DNA from: Candidatus Zixiibacteriota bacterium
GTDB lineage: Bacteria; JAAXHH01
Length of the DNA stretch: 33,577 nucleotides
Assembly (NCBI GenBank): GCA_016867335.1
Contig: VGJU01000014.1
Coordinates: forward strand, 1-33,577
Direction: 5' to 3'
Shown here: piece by piece, positions 26,057 through 33,577 of the stretch
Numbering within the stretch: the stretch's first letter is position 1
Layout: the number at the start of each line of letters is the position of its first letter
The notes under the pieces: generated by a model
Databases searched by the model: none
The model's input: only the letters and a program-made list of their open reading frames with translations
Told to the model about the DNA's origin: nothing
Translations under genes and position numbers: made by a program

Positions 26057-26365
26057 TTATTTTTCCGTCTCCACCGTTTCGTAGTGGGTGATTTCGACGC
26101 TACCGGGCACAACACATTCGAGCAAACGGCGTTTGATCGCCATGATATCGGGATCTGCCGCCCGGCGTTCGTCGGCATCGAGCGTTGCGATATCGGGAAA
26201 TTCGCGCTCCATGCGGATATGATGACCGCCATACAGTTCGTGGTGGACACGGCCCCATGCCACGCGCCCCTGCCCTCGGTAAACGGCGTTGAGCGCGTTG
26301 AGTGCATCGACAAAAGCGGCTTTCTGAAGCGGCATCAGGCGGGCGGACCATTTCTGGATGATCAT
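26057..26365 (-). CDS. Small unknown protein, possible dimeric alpha/beta-barrel type (102 aa)
   Basis: ATG 26365 has GGAGG 5 bp upstream, and the gene ends 10 bp before the next one, so it heads the three-gene operon. The mix of short helices and strands, with no signal peptide, TM or Cys cluster, would suit a small ferredoxin-like or dimeric alpha/beta-barrel fold; this is only a shape guess. The motifs LMPLQKAAFVDALNALNAVY and ELYGGHHIRMEREF may be useful for searching. Confidence 0.65.
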   Translation of the reverse strand: MIIQKWSARLMPLQKAAFVDALNALNAVYRGQGRVAWGRVHHELYGGHHIRMEREFPDIATLDADERRAADPDIMAIKRRLLECVVPGSVEITHYETVETEK

Positions 26366-26481
26366 GACGCCTCCGATAATTTGCTTTTCCTCTCCGGTCG
26401 GTCGGGTGTAATATAGCCCGTTTCCGGGTGGCGGTCAATGTAGGGTCGATCGGTTGCGATACGGCATGAAAAGGGGGTATC

Positions 26482-27825
26482 GTGAAAAATCTTTTGCAGG
26501 ATGTGGCGCGGCGCGCCGAAGGGTATATCGAAAATCTTCCCTACCGTCGGGTAGGTCCCACGCCGGAAGACCTCGAGGCGCTCGAAGCGCTAAACGGACC
26601 GCTCCCGGAGCACCCCACCTCGGCGGACGAAGTACTCGACTTACTCGACCGTTACGGCTCTAAGGCTACCGTAGCCTCCACCGGTGGCAGATATTTCGGT
26701 TTTGTGACCGGCGGTGCACTACCCGCCACGCTCGCCGCCAACTGGATGGCCGGGGCATGGGACCAGAACGCTTTTAGCCATGCCAATTCGCCGGTTGCCG
26801 TGATCTTGGAAAACATCGCGCTCGGCTGGATGACCGACCTTTTTCATCTTTCCCCCGGAACCGGCGGCGCGCTTGTCACCGGCGCGACGATGGCCAATTT
26901 TACCGGGCTGGCCGCCGGTCGTCATGCGTTGCTCCAAAACGCCGGGTGGGATGTCGAAGAAAAGGGGCTTTTTGGCGCGCCGGCTTTTCCAGTGATCGTC
27001 GGTGCAGAGGCGCATCCCACGCTTTACAAGTCGCTTGCATTGTTAGGGTTGGGCCGAAACCGCGTTATCACCGTCCCGGTAGACGATCAGGGCCGTATGC
27101 GAGCCGACGCCTTTCCAACACTCGACACCCCGGCCATCGTGTGTCTCCAAGCAGGCAACGTCAATACCGGCGCGTTCGATCCCATCGCCGAACTGTGCAA
27201 ACGGACGCACGCCGCTGGCGGATGGGTGCATATAGACGGAGCGTTTGGGTTGTGGACGCGGATCGTACCGGACTTGGCGCATCTGACCGACGGTCTGGAA
27301 CAGGCGGACTCAATGGCGACCGACGGTCACAAATGGCTCAACGTGCCCTATGACTGTGGTATCGCGTTTGTAAAAAACCCGACGGCGCTCCGAGAGACGA
27401 TGGCGATCAGCGCCGCGTATCTGCCGCAGACCGCGCAACGCGAGCCGAGGGACTACAATCCGGAATCGTCGCGCCGGGCGCGCGGGATCGAGGTATGGGC
27501 CGCGATCCGGTCGCTGGGCCGGGAAGGACTTGCCGGGATGATCGAGCGCAACTGCCGACTGACCCGACGGTTTGCGGACCGGCTCAAGACAGGGGGATGC
27601 GAAATCCTCAACGACGTCGTACTCAATCAGGCCTTGGTGTCGTTTGGAACACCGGAAAAGACGCTGGCGACCGTAAAGCGTATCCAAGAAGACGGGACCT
27701 GCTGGTGCGGGAGCACGGTCTGGCAAGGAAAAACCGCCATGCGCATCAGCGTCTCGTCATGGGCGACGACCGAGGCGGACATAGACCACAGCGCCGAGGC
27801 GATTCTGCGATGCGCGCGAGCGTAG
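26482..27825 (+). CDS. PLP-dependent group II decarboxylase
   Basis: The GTG 26482 start has AAGGGGG upstream. The 447-aa product matches the pyridoxal-dependent decarboxylase family (PF00282). The cofactor Lys is Lys284 in the motif ATDGHKWLN. The pyridine-stacking and phosphate-binding region TGGALVTGATMANFTGL lies near 130-146, and WVHIDGAFGLW near 250 carries the Asp that pairs with the PLP nitrogen. It decarboxylates an amino acid; the substrate (glutamate, aspartate, aromatic or diaminobutyrate) cannot be told. It stands alone, divergent from the unknown-protein operon. Confidence 0.9.
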   Translation: MKNLLQDVARRAEGYIENLPYRRVGPTPEDLEALEALNGPLPEHPTSADEVLDLLDRYGSKATVASTGGRYFGFVTGGALPATLAANWMAGAWDQNAFSHANSPVAVILENIALGWMTDLFHLSPGTGGALVTGATMANFTGLAAGRHALLQNAGWDVEEKGLFGAPAFPVIVGAEAHPTLYKSLALLGLGRNRVITVPVDDQGRMRADAFPTLDTPAIVCLQAGNVNTGAFDPIAELCKRTHAAGGWVHIDGAFGLWTRIVPDLAHLTDGLEQADSMATDGHKWLNVPYDCGIAFVKNPTALRETMAISAAYLPQTAQREPRDYNPESSRRARGIEVWAAIRSLGREGLAGMIERNCRLTRRFADRLKTGGCEILNDVVLNQALVSFGTPEKTLATVKRIQEDGTCWCGSTVWQGKTAMRISVSSWATTEADIDHSAEAILRCARA

Positions 27826-27971
27826 CGGATCGGTAAATTGCGGTCCAAGATAATGGTGTCAGCGCTACGGACACTTGGGGGCTATTACGGTACGTCTCAT
27901 GCAGCGCAGATGGTCTCACGGGGGATCGGCTTGACTCCACAGGGGTTTGGTCATGCTCTGACCATGTGTTA

Positions 27972-28012
27972 TTCCCACATTTATTCCTACATTAATGTGA
28001 GGTTCTTACATT
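27972..28012. repeat. Three imperfect copies of TTCYYACATT with a palindrome
   Basis: TTCCCACATT (27972), TTCCTACATT (27984) and TTCTTACATT (28003) recur in 41 bp, with ACATTAATGT, a perfect 10-bp palindrome, across the second copy. They lie just downstream of the Fic-like fragment on its strand and may be an operator or a leftover of one. The rest of 27826-28011 shows no gene. Confidence 0.4.
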
Positions 28013-28269
28013 CACTCAGCGTTTCGGCGCCATCGAGCATTCCGGATTCTTCCGAGCATTTCCAGCCGTCCCTGATCCCGCCAGCGGTTCATGACGATCC
28101 GGATGGTATCTCGGCTTACACCGGAGCAAAGCTGTTCCACCTCCGCGATGCCAAAAGGACTCATTATGTTTTAAAGGGCATATTCCACGATTTCGGTCTT
28201 GGACCCGCGTTGTGGTCGCGTCCGTTCCGCCCGGTCTTCAAATTCCCGATACGCTCTTCGCCAGACTAA
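28012..28269 (-). pseudogene. C-terminal fragment of a Fic-like protein, with an internal stop
   Basis: Read on the minus strand, the frame gives VWRRAYREFEDRAERTRPQ, then KTEIVEYAL, a TAA stop at 28171-28173, and MSPFGIAEVEQLCSGVSR, IRIVMNRWRDQGRL and GRIRNARWRRNAE to the end. The second part is a winged helix of the kind at the C-terminus of many Fic-domain proteins; no catalytic HxFx(D/E)GNGRxxR motif is present because the body is missing. The upstream edge meets the IS remnant, suggesting the IS removed or split the gene. The family call rests on pattern memory. Confidence 0.55.
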
Positions 28270-28287
28270 GAATCTGTTGAGTTAAGG

Positions 28288-28440
28288 TCATAGACATGTT
28301 GCGAGAGTCACTCTAAACATAGCCATGCGGATGAAGTTTTCCGCCGAGGTGGTGAGGATTTCATAGTCCTTGGATAAGCGCCGGAGGTTGCCCAGCTAGG
28401 CGAAGGTACGCTCAACGACCCAACGTTTGGGGACACTGGC
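28288..28440 (-). mobile_element. IS5-family transposase C-terminal remnant with an internal stop
   Basis: On the minus strand the peptide SVPKRWVVERTFA, TAG, LGNLRRLSKDYEILTTSAEN, FIRMAMFR and so on is the final part of an IS5-type DDE transposase, including the RWVVERTFAW segment with the catalytic Glu. The Trp expected after TFA is TAG, so it is inactive. No inverted repeats or target duplication are evident and the rest of the element is missing. It sits between the Fic-like fragment and the helicase fragment. Confidence 0.7.
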
Positions 28441-28478
28441 CTGCGGAACAGGAGTCAGGAAACAGGCGGGATGGCTTG

Positions 28479-30881
28479 TCAACCTCCACTTATCCTGGCA
28501 AGAATCCAGCCTGGACGTCGGATAATGTCAAATACAGATTGGAAAAGGGTTACGCCTTTTCCTTTAAGCGTTTCCAACTCATGGCTAACCTCAGACCAAA
28601 GTGGATGAACCACCCCGACTCGCTTACCATTTGGTAATTTAACGATCTGGTTTTCAACTTGCCGTATTCCTGGATCGAGATTCGCTAATCCACTTACGGC
28701 TTTTTCTGTCAAACCTTTCCAGTACGGCTGATCGAGAGCGATAGTCGCATTGCTATCGATAGAGAGCCGGGCAAGATCCAAACCAAGACGCCAGTCAAGG
28801 AGACCATGAAGATCGGAGCTTTCATAGTCCCGGAGGCATTCATTACAGGTGCTATCGCACTTATCAAGGTGGTCAGATCGAATCAGACGCTCGTAGAAAC
28901 GTGCTCCCGACTCAGCCAGGGGTTCCAGTAATGCCTTTCGGAGTCGCACTGGATCGCCAAGGTACTGACAGTACCCCGCACCATTATCGAGGGTATCCAT
29001 CAGGAAGATTTCGTATAGCGTGGTATTACCTTCGTTAAGAGGACGGATGTTGACAGCCAGTTCGCTCGGCTCGATGTCAAGAAAATCGCAGGCGGCCTTT
29101 CGCATCAGGTGGCCCCAGGAATAATAAGCCGCCCTCGCATAAACACCCTGATCGCCTCGCGGGTCCAACCGCAATCTGGTTGGAATTTCGTGGATACGCA
29201 TCAAAAGCACATCTGTCTTTTTGGTAGACACTAACCCAACACCACGATACGACCGTTCAACAGAGATATCGTTCTTCCAGATACCTTCCAGGCAATCGGT
29301 TGCCACCCAAATGGGTTTATTCTTTAATTGTTTGAAGTCGAACCCCTTTCCATCGTTATCATTCAAGCTAGTTACATCTTGATCATTTGCCAGCCAACGG
29401 ATATTGGCTCCATCAAGAAGTTCAAGACCAGGAATATGATCGGAACCCAGACGGGCGCGTAACGCACGCGGAACCCAGTCGAAGTTTCCATTATAATCAC
29501 GTTCTTGATACGGCTCTGTCGTGAAACCGAGCGGCTGCCAGGTGGTTATCACGCTGTAGTCGTCAGAGCCACAAATCTCACAAATCTCACAGGGTTGAGA
29601 AGGGATACCCTGTCCCGTGAATTTCAAGGCTCCACAGGCGGCACAATGGCCTAATCGCCGTTCAACCCCCTTTCCATCAGCCGCCATGATCCGTCCTTTG
29701 TCCCATTGATAATGGACCAGACCTACAGAAGTGAATACGGTCTTGTCCTTTACAATTTCGCTTCCTGGCGCAAATTCGCCGATTGCCAGATCAATTTCTC
29801 GGTCAATAACCCCCTCCTGAGACGGCAACGATTGGGGTCTTCGCTGGTAAAGATTTCTCATGCGTGTCGGGAAACCGAACATGGGCAAGTAACCTGCATT
29901 GGCGAGCCTTTCGCTCAGGAAGGGCTGTGGGTATTCGTCATTTTTTCTAACCACTTCATCGATCTGACTGACCAGTTTATTCGTCAATTCCTGCACAATT
30001 GCCTTCTGTTCTTGATCTCCAAGAGAAAGTCGCCCAGCAAGCCTCTGTATTTCTGCCGGATGAGTTGATATCCAATCCTGTACCTTATCCCTGATTGAAT
30101 TCCAGTTCCGCACCTCACCGAATTCACCATGTACGCTGTCGCGGGTCTCACCAGTGTTATCTGATGGAATCGCCCGCCGTAACACCTCCTTGTTCAACAT
30201 TCGACGGACTATCTTTTCCCTGCGCATATCTAAATACGGCGTCGGCGGTGGGTCGGAGGTTATATGTCCGGGATCGGAAAAGTGCTGTTCATCGTGGCTG
30301 CGATCACGCGCAACGGTAAGGGCAACAGAAATTCCCGAACCACGACGACCTGCACGCCCTACACGTTGCTGATAGTTAAACCGTTGAGGGGGAACATTAC
30401 CAAGCAGAATGGCATGCAGCGCGCCGATATCGACTCCGGCTTCCATTGTGGTTGTGACGCTGAGCAAATCAATTTCTTCCACGAGGCAATTTTCATTCTC
30501 GTAAGCAAGTCCTTGAAACAGACGCTGACGGCGCGGCGATTCCTCTTTATCCGTCTGCCCGGTCAATTCTTCACAATGCAGTCGAAACGGCTGGACTCCG
30601 GTGGAAACAAGAAAGCTGTAATAATCTTGATCTGTGCTTTGATCAAGGGACACTGGTTTCGAAGGGAGAAAGTCGCGACAATTGGTACACACCCCTACTG
30701 ATGGCTGAAGATGGATGGTCTTACATCGCGAACACTGCCACAAGGGGGCATTGACCTGACAAAAATGGCGAAAATCCTGCAGGGCGAACTGTCGTAAGCG
30801 AACGGCGCAGCCCTGGCGTGGCCCGTAGGGACGCGCTATAAGAGAGCAAGCGTGGTCTTTGCCTTTCTTCAGCCCTCCCAT
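28479..30881 (-). pseudogene. Truncated giant SF2 helicase, C-terminal half (DUF1998; DruE/YprA-like)
   Basis: About 800 codons are open on the minus strand from the first Met after the upstream gene's stop (30881, no good SD). The part seen starts with a zinc knuckle (CSRCK...CTNC), then the second RecA domain: [11 protein letters not shown] (motif V region) and [10 protein letters not shown] (motif VI). A long helical region, a second Cys cluster (CAAC...CEICEIC) and the C-terminal DUF1998 domain with [14 protein letters not shown] follow. The Walker A and DEAH half is absent, so it cannot be a working helicase as it stands. Giant helicases of this type include DruE of Druantia and YprA/MrfA-like proteins. 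GC is visibly lower than around it (line 29221 about 47 %, 29341 about 43 %, against about 67 % at 26581), suggesting transfer. Confidence 0.8.
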
Positions 30882-30909
30882 TTTGCAGCTATCCAGTCTT
30901 GCTTTCCGT

Positions 30910-31764
30910 TTATCCGTTCGGCGTACGCAGAACCACATTCGTCGCTGGCAGTGCCCATGTCTCGTTGTAAACGGTCGGACGGGGTCGTGGCGGCGGATAG
31001 CCCGACGGTGGGCTGGCGGGATCGCGCAGTTCCAGCCGATCCCGACCACGCGGCGCATCCAGCCACACCCGCTCCGACTCGGCGGCCTCTACCGTCCGTT
31101 GCAGGATAAACTCCAGATGGTCGAACGCGGTAATCGCCACATGCGCCAGAAACACACGGGAGACCTCCCCATCCTTCCAAGTTGACAGATCCGGTACGAT
31201 CACCGGGCCGGTACACACCTGGAATTCATCATCCGCTTCGTTGACATTAATTAGATTCACCGGATACTCGATGGTCACGGACAGGCCACGCTCAGCATCC
31301 CGGTATGTGGAACGCGCGTTTAGCCGGTCATTCGCGAGGGTCGCTACGACAACGCTTCGACCGTCGGTCACTGGTGTCACGTCCGAAAAGTGCCGTACAT
31401 CGATCCGATACGCCTGAAATGCTTCGCTCAGCGGTGTACTGGCAATCGGCTCAGCTTCCCAGCTTGGCAGAGCGGCAATGTGCAGCCGGACACTCCGACT
31501 GAACGCGAACCGGAACTCATTGCTGGGCACCTGAAACAGGTTGCGTTTTGCGATGGTGTATTCTGTCCGGCATGGCGCACCGACAAACAATTCGGTAACC
31601 ACCCCGCTTTTTTCGTCTGTTATCTCACACGCCGCCTCTAAATTGAACCGCACCTGATACACCTCCCCCGGCATTCCTACAAAACCGCCTGCCCATTTGT
31701 AGTATGGATCTGGCTTCCAGGGATGGCTTTTCCAGGTAAACGTCGAACTGGGAAAATTGATCAT
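30910..31764 (-). CDS. Uncharacterised 284-aa protein upstream of the helicase fragment
   Basis: The ATG at 31764 has AAGGGG 6 bp upstream and the frame is open and codon-balanced to TAA at 30910. No signal peptide or TM. The protein is beta-rich with many Trp/Arg/Pro, starting [20 protein letters not shown] and ending with a Pro-rich tail ([15 protein letters not shown]). I do not recognise a family. It ends 28 bp before the first Met of the helicase fragment and in the same direction, so it may be part of the same former operon; its GC looks like the host rather than the helicase. Other possibility: an independent host gene at the edge of the island. Confidence 0.55.
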   Translation of the reverse strand: MINFPSSTFTWKSHPWKPDPYYKWAGGFVGMPGEVYQVRFNLEAACEITDEKSGVVTELFVGAPCRTEYTIAKRNLFQVPSNEFRFAFSRSVRLHIAALPSWEAEPIASTPLSEAFQAYRIDVRHFSDVTPVTDGRSVVVATLANDRLNARSTYRDAERGLSVTIEYPVNLINVNEADDEFQVCTGPVIVPDLSTWKDGEVSRVFLAHVAITAFDHLEFILQRTVEAAESERVWLDAPRGRDRLELRDPASPPSGYPPPRPRPTVYNETWALPATNVVLRTPNG

Positions 31765-31804
31765 GAGAACCCCTTATGTTAAGTCTATCAATCCACTCAC
31801 TCCC

Positions 31805-32488
31805 CTACACCGGCCACGCTTCCTGCCGGAACCCCATGTCCCAGAACATCCACTCGTAGCGACTCGTCGTGACAAAATGACGGAGCATGGCCTCCTGTTG
31901 GGCTTCGGAAAGAAAAGCCCCCAGCCGGTCGGCTAGATCGAGGACATCTTCGACATTTTTGCCAAACGCCTCGTCGCTGTACGTGTCGATCCATTTCTGG
32001 TATAGTGGGTCGGGCGAACCCTTTGCCACCAGCGCCAACCCCACCTCCCAGTATATCCAGTAACACGGCAATACCGCCGCGATCAGTTCGTGGAAGGGCC
32101 GGTCGTAAGCCACTGCGATCAGATAACTGGTATACGCCTGATTGGTCGGAGCCAGCGGTGTGCGGCGGACCTCCTCCGGCGACAACCCGAATGTCCGGAA
32201 AAAATCTTTGTGCATGGCACGTTCGACGATCAGACACCCCTTCGAATGCTCGTTAAACATCAGGATGTCGTCGTCTTCGGGCGCTCTGGCAGCGGCAAGA
32301 CTGAGCGAGCGGGCGTATTCGCGGAGATAGAGCGCGTCCTGCACCGCATAAAACCGGAACGCACTCCGGTCGAGTGCACCGGAGGTCAGTCCCCGGATAA
32401 ACGGATGCGCGAGAATAGCGTCGTAAATCGGACCGATCCGGTCCCACATAAGCGCGGTAATGCCGGTCCGCCGTTCTATAAAAGACAT
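31805..32488 (-). CDS. tenA: TenA family thiaminase II / aminopyrimidine aminohydrolase
   Basis: The start at ATG 32488 follows from GGAG upstream; longer frames enter the repeat region. The 227-aa length is normal. The active-site Cys142 lies in VLPCYWIYWEVG, as in the Cys-type TenA enzymes, with QDALYL near residue 50 (the substrate Asp) and the C-terminal YEWMFWDMGF containing the conserved Glu. It salvages thiamin breakdown products by hydrolysing aminopyrimidines. No thiamin biosynthesis gene or TPP riboswitch is seen upstream. It is cytoplasmic. Confidence 0.93.
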   Translation of the reverse strand: MSFIERRTGITALMWDRIGPIYDAILAHPFIRGLTSGALDRSAFRFYAVQDALYLREYARSLSLAAARAPEDDDILMFNEHSKGCLIVERAMHKDFFRTFGLSPEEVRRTPLAPTNQAYTSYLIAVAYDRPFHELIAAVLPCYWIYWEVGLALVAKGSPDPLYQKWIDTYSDEAFGKNVEDVLDLADRLGAFLSEAQQEAMLRHFVTTSRYEWMFWDMGFRQEAWPV

Positions 32489-32670
32489 ATCCGATCTCCT
32501 GTCAATTTGACTTTTTTGTACGCCGCCCATACATTTTCCCCAATCTTTTTTATCCAACCCTCCGTCCTGTCCATCGGTCAGAACGGCTCCTTCATAATTG
32601 AAGCCTCCCACGCAGCCATTGCGCAGCAATCGAAGCATCTTCACGCTTCTACCTACGGGGAGGACTTGGT

Positions 32671-32714
32671 CTTGCAGCTTGCTGCAAGGTGTATTTGCTC
32701 TTGCAGCTTGCTGC
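32671..32714. repeat. Direct repeat of a dyad, CTTGCAGC-TT-GCTGCAAG
   Basis: Copy 1 (32671-32688) is a perfect 8-bp inverted repeat with a 2-bp centre. Copy 2 (32700-32714) repeats the first 15 bases, then reads GGG, so its 3' arm pairs less well. The copies begin 29 bp apart, in the 275-bp gap between TenA and the SDR, which holds no gene. Two equally faced dyads suggest an operator for the SDR and/or TenA. Confidence 0.55.
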
Positions 32715-32763
32715 GGGGTATGCACTCGCTGTTCTGTTCATAATTCTGACCTCGGAGACCAAC

Positions 32764-33546
32764 ATGACGCTGGAAGGACGGTGCGCACTCATAACGGGCG
32801 CGCGACGCAATATCGGACGCGGCATCGCGCTCGCGCTCGCCCACGCAGGCTGTCACGTGGCGATCAACGACATCGAGCGCGACGCCGACGCCGAAACGAC
32901 GCTCTACCTGATCCGGCAGACGGGCCGGGAGGCGGAATTTTATACCACCGACATCTCGAACGCCGAGGGGGTAAACGCCATGATCGGCGCGTGTGTCGAA
33001 CGATTCGGTCGGCTCGACATTTTGGTCAACAACGCGCTGGGGCCGCCTCCTTTTGGATATGCGCCTTTTCTGGAACTCAAAGAGGAAGACTGGGACCGGG
33101 TGATGGCTGTGTCGCTCAAAGGGTATTTTCTTTGCAGTCAGGCGGCGGGCCGCGTGATGATCGCGCAAGGCAAGGGCGGAAGCATCGTCAGCATCTCCTC
33201 GGTTCATGCCACCAAGGTGTACCCAACCGATATGTGTTATGGGGTCATCAAGGAAGGTGTCATTCGGATGACGCAGAGCATGGCGGTCGAACTCTCACCT
33301 TTCGGTATCCGTTGCAACGCGATCCAACCGGGCTACATGGATACCGGTCACGTGTACGGAACCCCGCCGCCTGCGATCGGCAGCGCCCCCGAAACCCACT
33401 GGAAAGCCCTCCCAACCCGCCGGTATGGAACCCCGGAAGACATCGGCAACGCGGTCGTCTTTCTCTCGTCGCCCGCAGCCGGGCAAATCAACGGCGTGTC
33501 CATCCCCATAGACGGTGGTTTGCTGCTTACCGGTTTTCCGTACTGA
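32764..33546 (+). CDS. Short-chain dehydrogenase/reductase (SDR)
   Basis: I choose ATG 32764 because CGGAG lies 6 bp upstream; a longer frame to 32689 would run through the repeats. The 260-aa protein has the cofactor motif ITGARRNIGRG near residues 11-21, NNALG in the middle and the catalytic Tyr159-Lys163 (YGVIK, with Gly-Val-Ile in the place of the more usual residues). The Ser partner is in VSISSVHA. The C-terminus ends GGLLLTGFPY. Substrate unknown. It is divergent from tenA. Confidence 0.92.
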   Translation: MTLEGRCALITGARRNIGRGIALALAHAGCHVAINDIERDADAETTLYLIRQTGREAEFYTTDISNAEGVNAMIGACVERFGRLDILVNNALGPPPFGYAPFLELKEEDWDRVMAVSLKGYFLCSQAAGRVMIAQGKGGSIVSISSVHATKVYPTDMCYGVIKEGVIRMTQSMAVELSPFGIRCNAIQPGYMDTGHVYGTPPPAIGSAPETHWKALPTRRYGTPEDIGNAVVFLSSPAAGQINGVSIPIDGGLLLTGFPY

Positions 33547-33577
33547 CGGTCGGGGCGATCAACTCGCGGTAGTCATC
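33527..33577 (-). CDS. Possible 3' end of a convergent gene entering from the right
   Basis: Reading in from the right edge, one minus-strand frame is open for 16 codons (DDYRELIAPTVSTENR) before TAA at 33527-33529; the other two frames stop at once. It would overlap the SDR end by 20 bp. Too short to identify. Confidence 0.25.
   Translation of the reverse strand, partial: DDYRELIAPTVSTENR

Noticed and set aside
25078-26091. 337-codon open frame on the plus strand
   Set aside because: Antisense to the conserved 396-aa protein, which has a good SD and family-like motifs; the plus frame has neither.
27838-28269. 143-codon plus-strand frame
   Set aside because: The opposite strand carries a recognisable Fic-like fragment over much of it; the plus peptide has no pattern and no SD.
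32489-32763. TPP riboswitch upstream of tenA
   Set aside because: No thi-box-like CTGAGA core or paired helices could be found on the minus strand; the gap holds a repeated dyad instead.

Overview
The window reads like chromosome from a GC-rich (roughly 57-60 % by eye), free-living Gram-negative bacterium of uncertain phylum. Periplasmic signal peptides, a lipobox protein, a Spy/CpxP-like protein, a TonB/AgmX-type C-terminal domain and a multiheme cytochrome c point to a diderm. Shine-Dalgarno sequences (AGGAG/GGAG) precede most starts. The mix of sugar-acid type enzymes (Gfo/Idh, SDR, SMP-30, enolase superfamily, cyclase) with a stand-alone HSDR_N-like nuclease resembles genomes of the Latescibacterota/Poribacteria/FCB kind. 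That placement is an impression, not a result.

Layout. 1-6159: a run of plus-strand genes: the 3' part of a beta-helix protein, two small unknown proteins (one soluble, one membrane), a Gfo/Idh/MocA oxidoreductase, a PD-(D/E)XK nuclease-like protein, an exported cyclase-family protein, an SDR and an exported pentaheme cytochrome c. 6231-6303: tRNA-Phe(GAA), followed by a likely terminator. 6617-14340: an exporter cluster. It holds two tandem paralogous ABC half-transporters with an unusual PH-like plus zinc-ribbon N-terminus, a DUF1854 protein, and an ABC-2 system of one ATPase and two permeases. The ATPase gene is broken by an in-frame TAG just after a perfect terminator-like hairpin. 14615-16134: a DUF218/YdcF-like protein and a Spy/CpxP-like periplasmic protein. 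16141-19496 (minus): a lipoprotein, an AgmX/TonB-like protein, a HAD hydrolase and an SMP-30 lactonase. 19592-23659 (plus): a transglutaminase-like protein without the usual cysteine, then the three-gene proton-translocating transhydrogenase pntAA-pntAB-pntB. 23660-26365 (minus): an operon of a small unknown protein, a conserved 396-aa unknown protein and an enolase-superfamily dehydratase interrupted by a frameshift. 26482-27825: a PLP-dependent decarboxylase.

28012-30900 is a decayed accessory patch on the minus strand: a Fic-like C-terminal fragment with an internal stop, an IS5-type transposase C-terminal fragment with an internal stop, and the lower-GC C-terminal half of a giant DruE/YprA-like helicase (DUF1998) that lacks its ATP-binding half. 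Beyond it are an unknown 284-aa protein, TenA, and an SDR preceded by a repeated dyad.

Functionally the window combines envelope export (the ABC cluster), redox balancing (transhydrogenase, cytochrome) and catabolism of sugar acids or lactones. The strongest leads are the ABC/DUF1854 export module, the amber codon and terminator inside the ABC-2 ATPase gene, and the truncated defence-type helicase.
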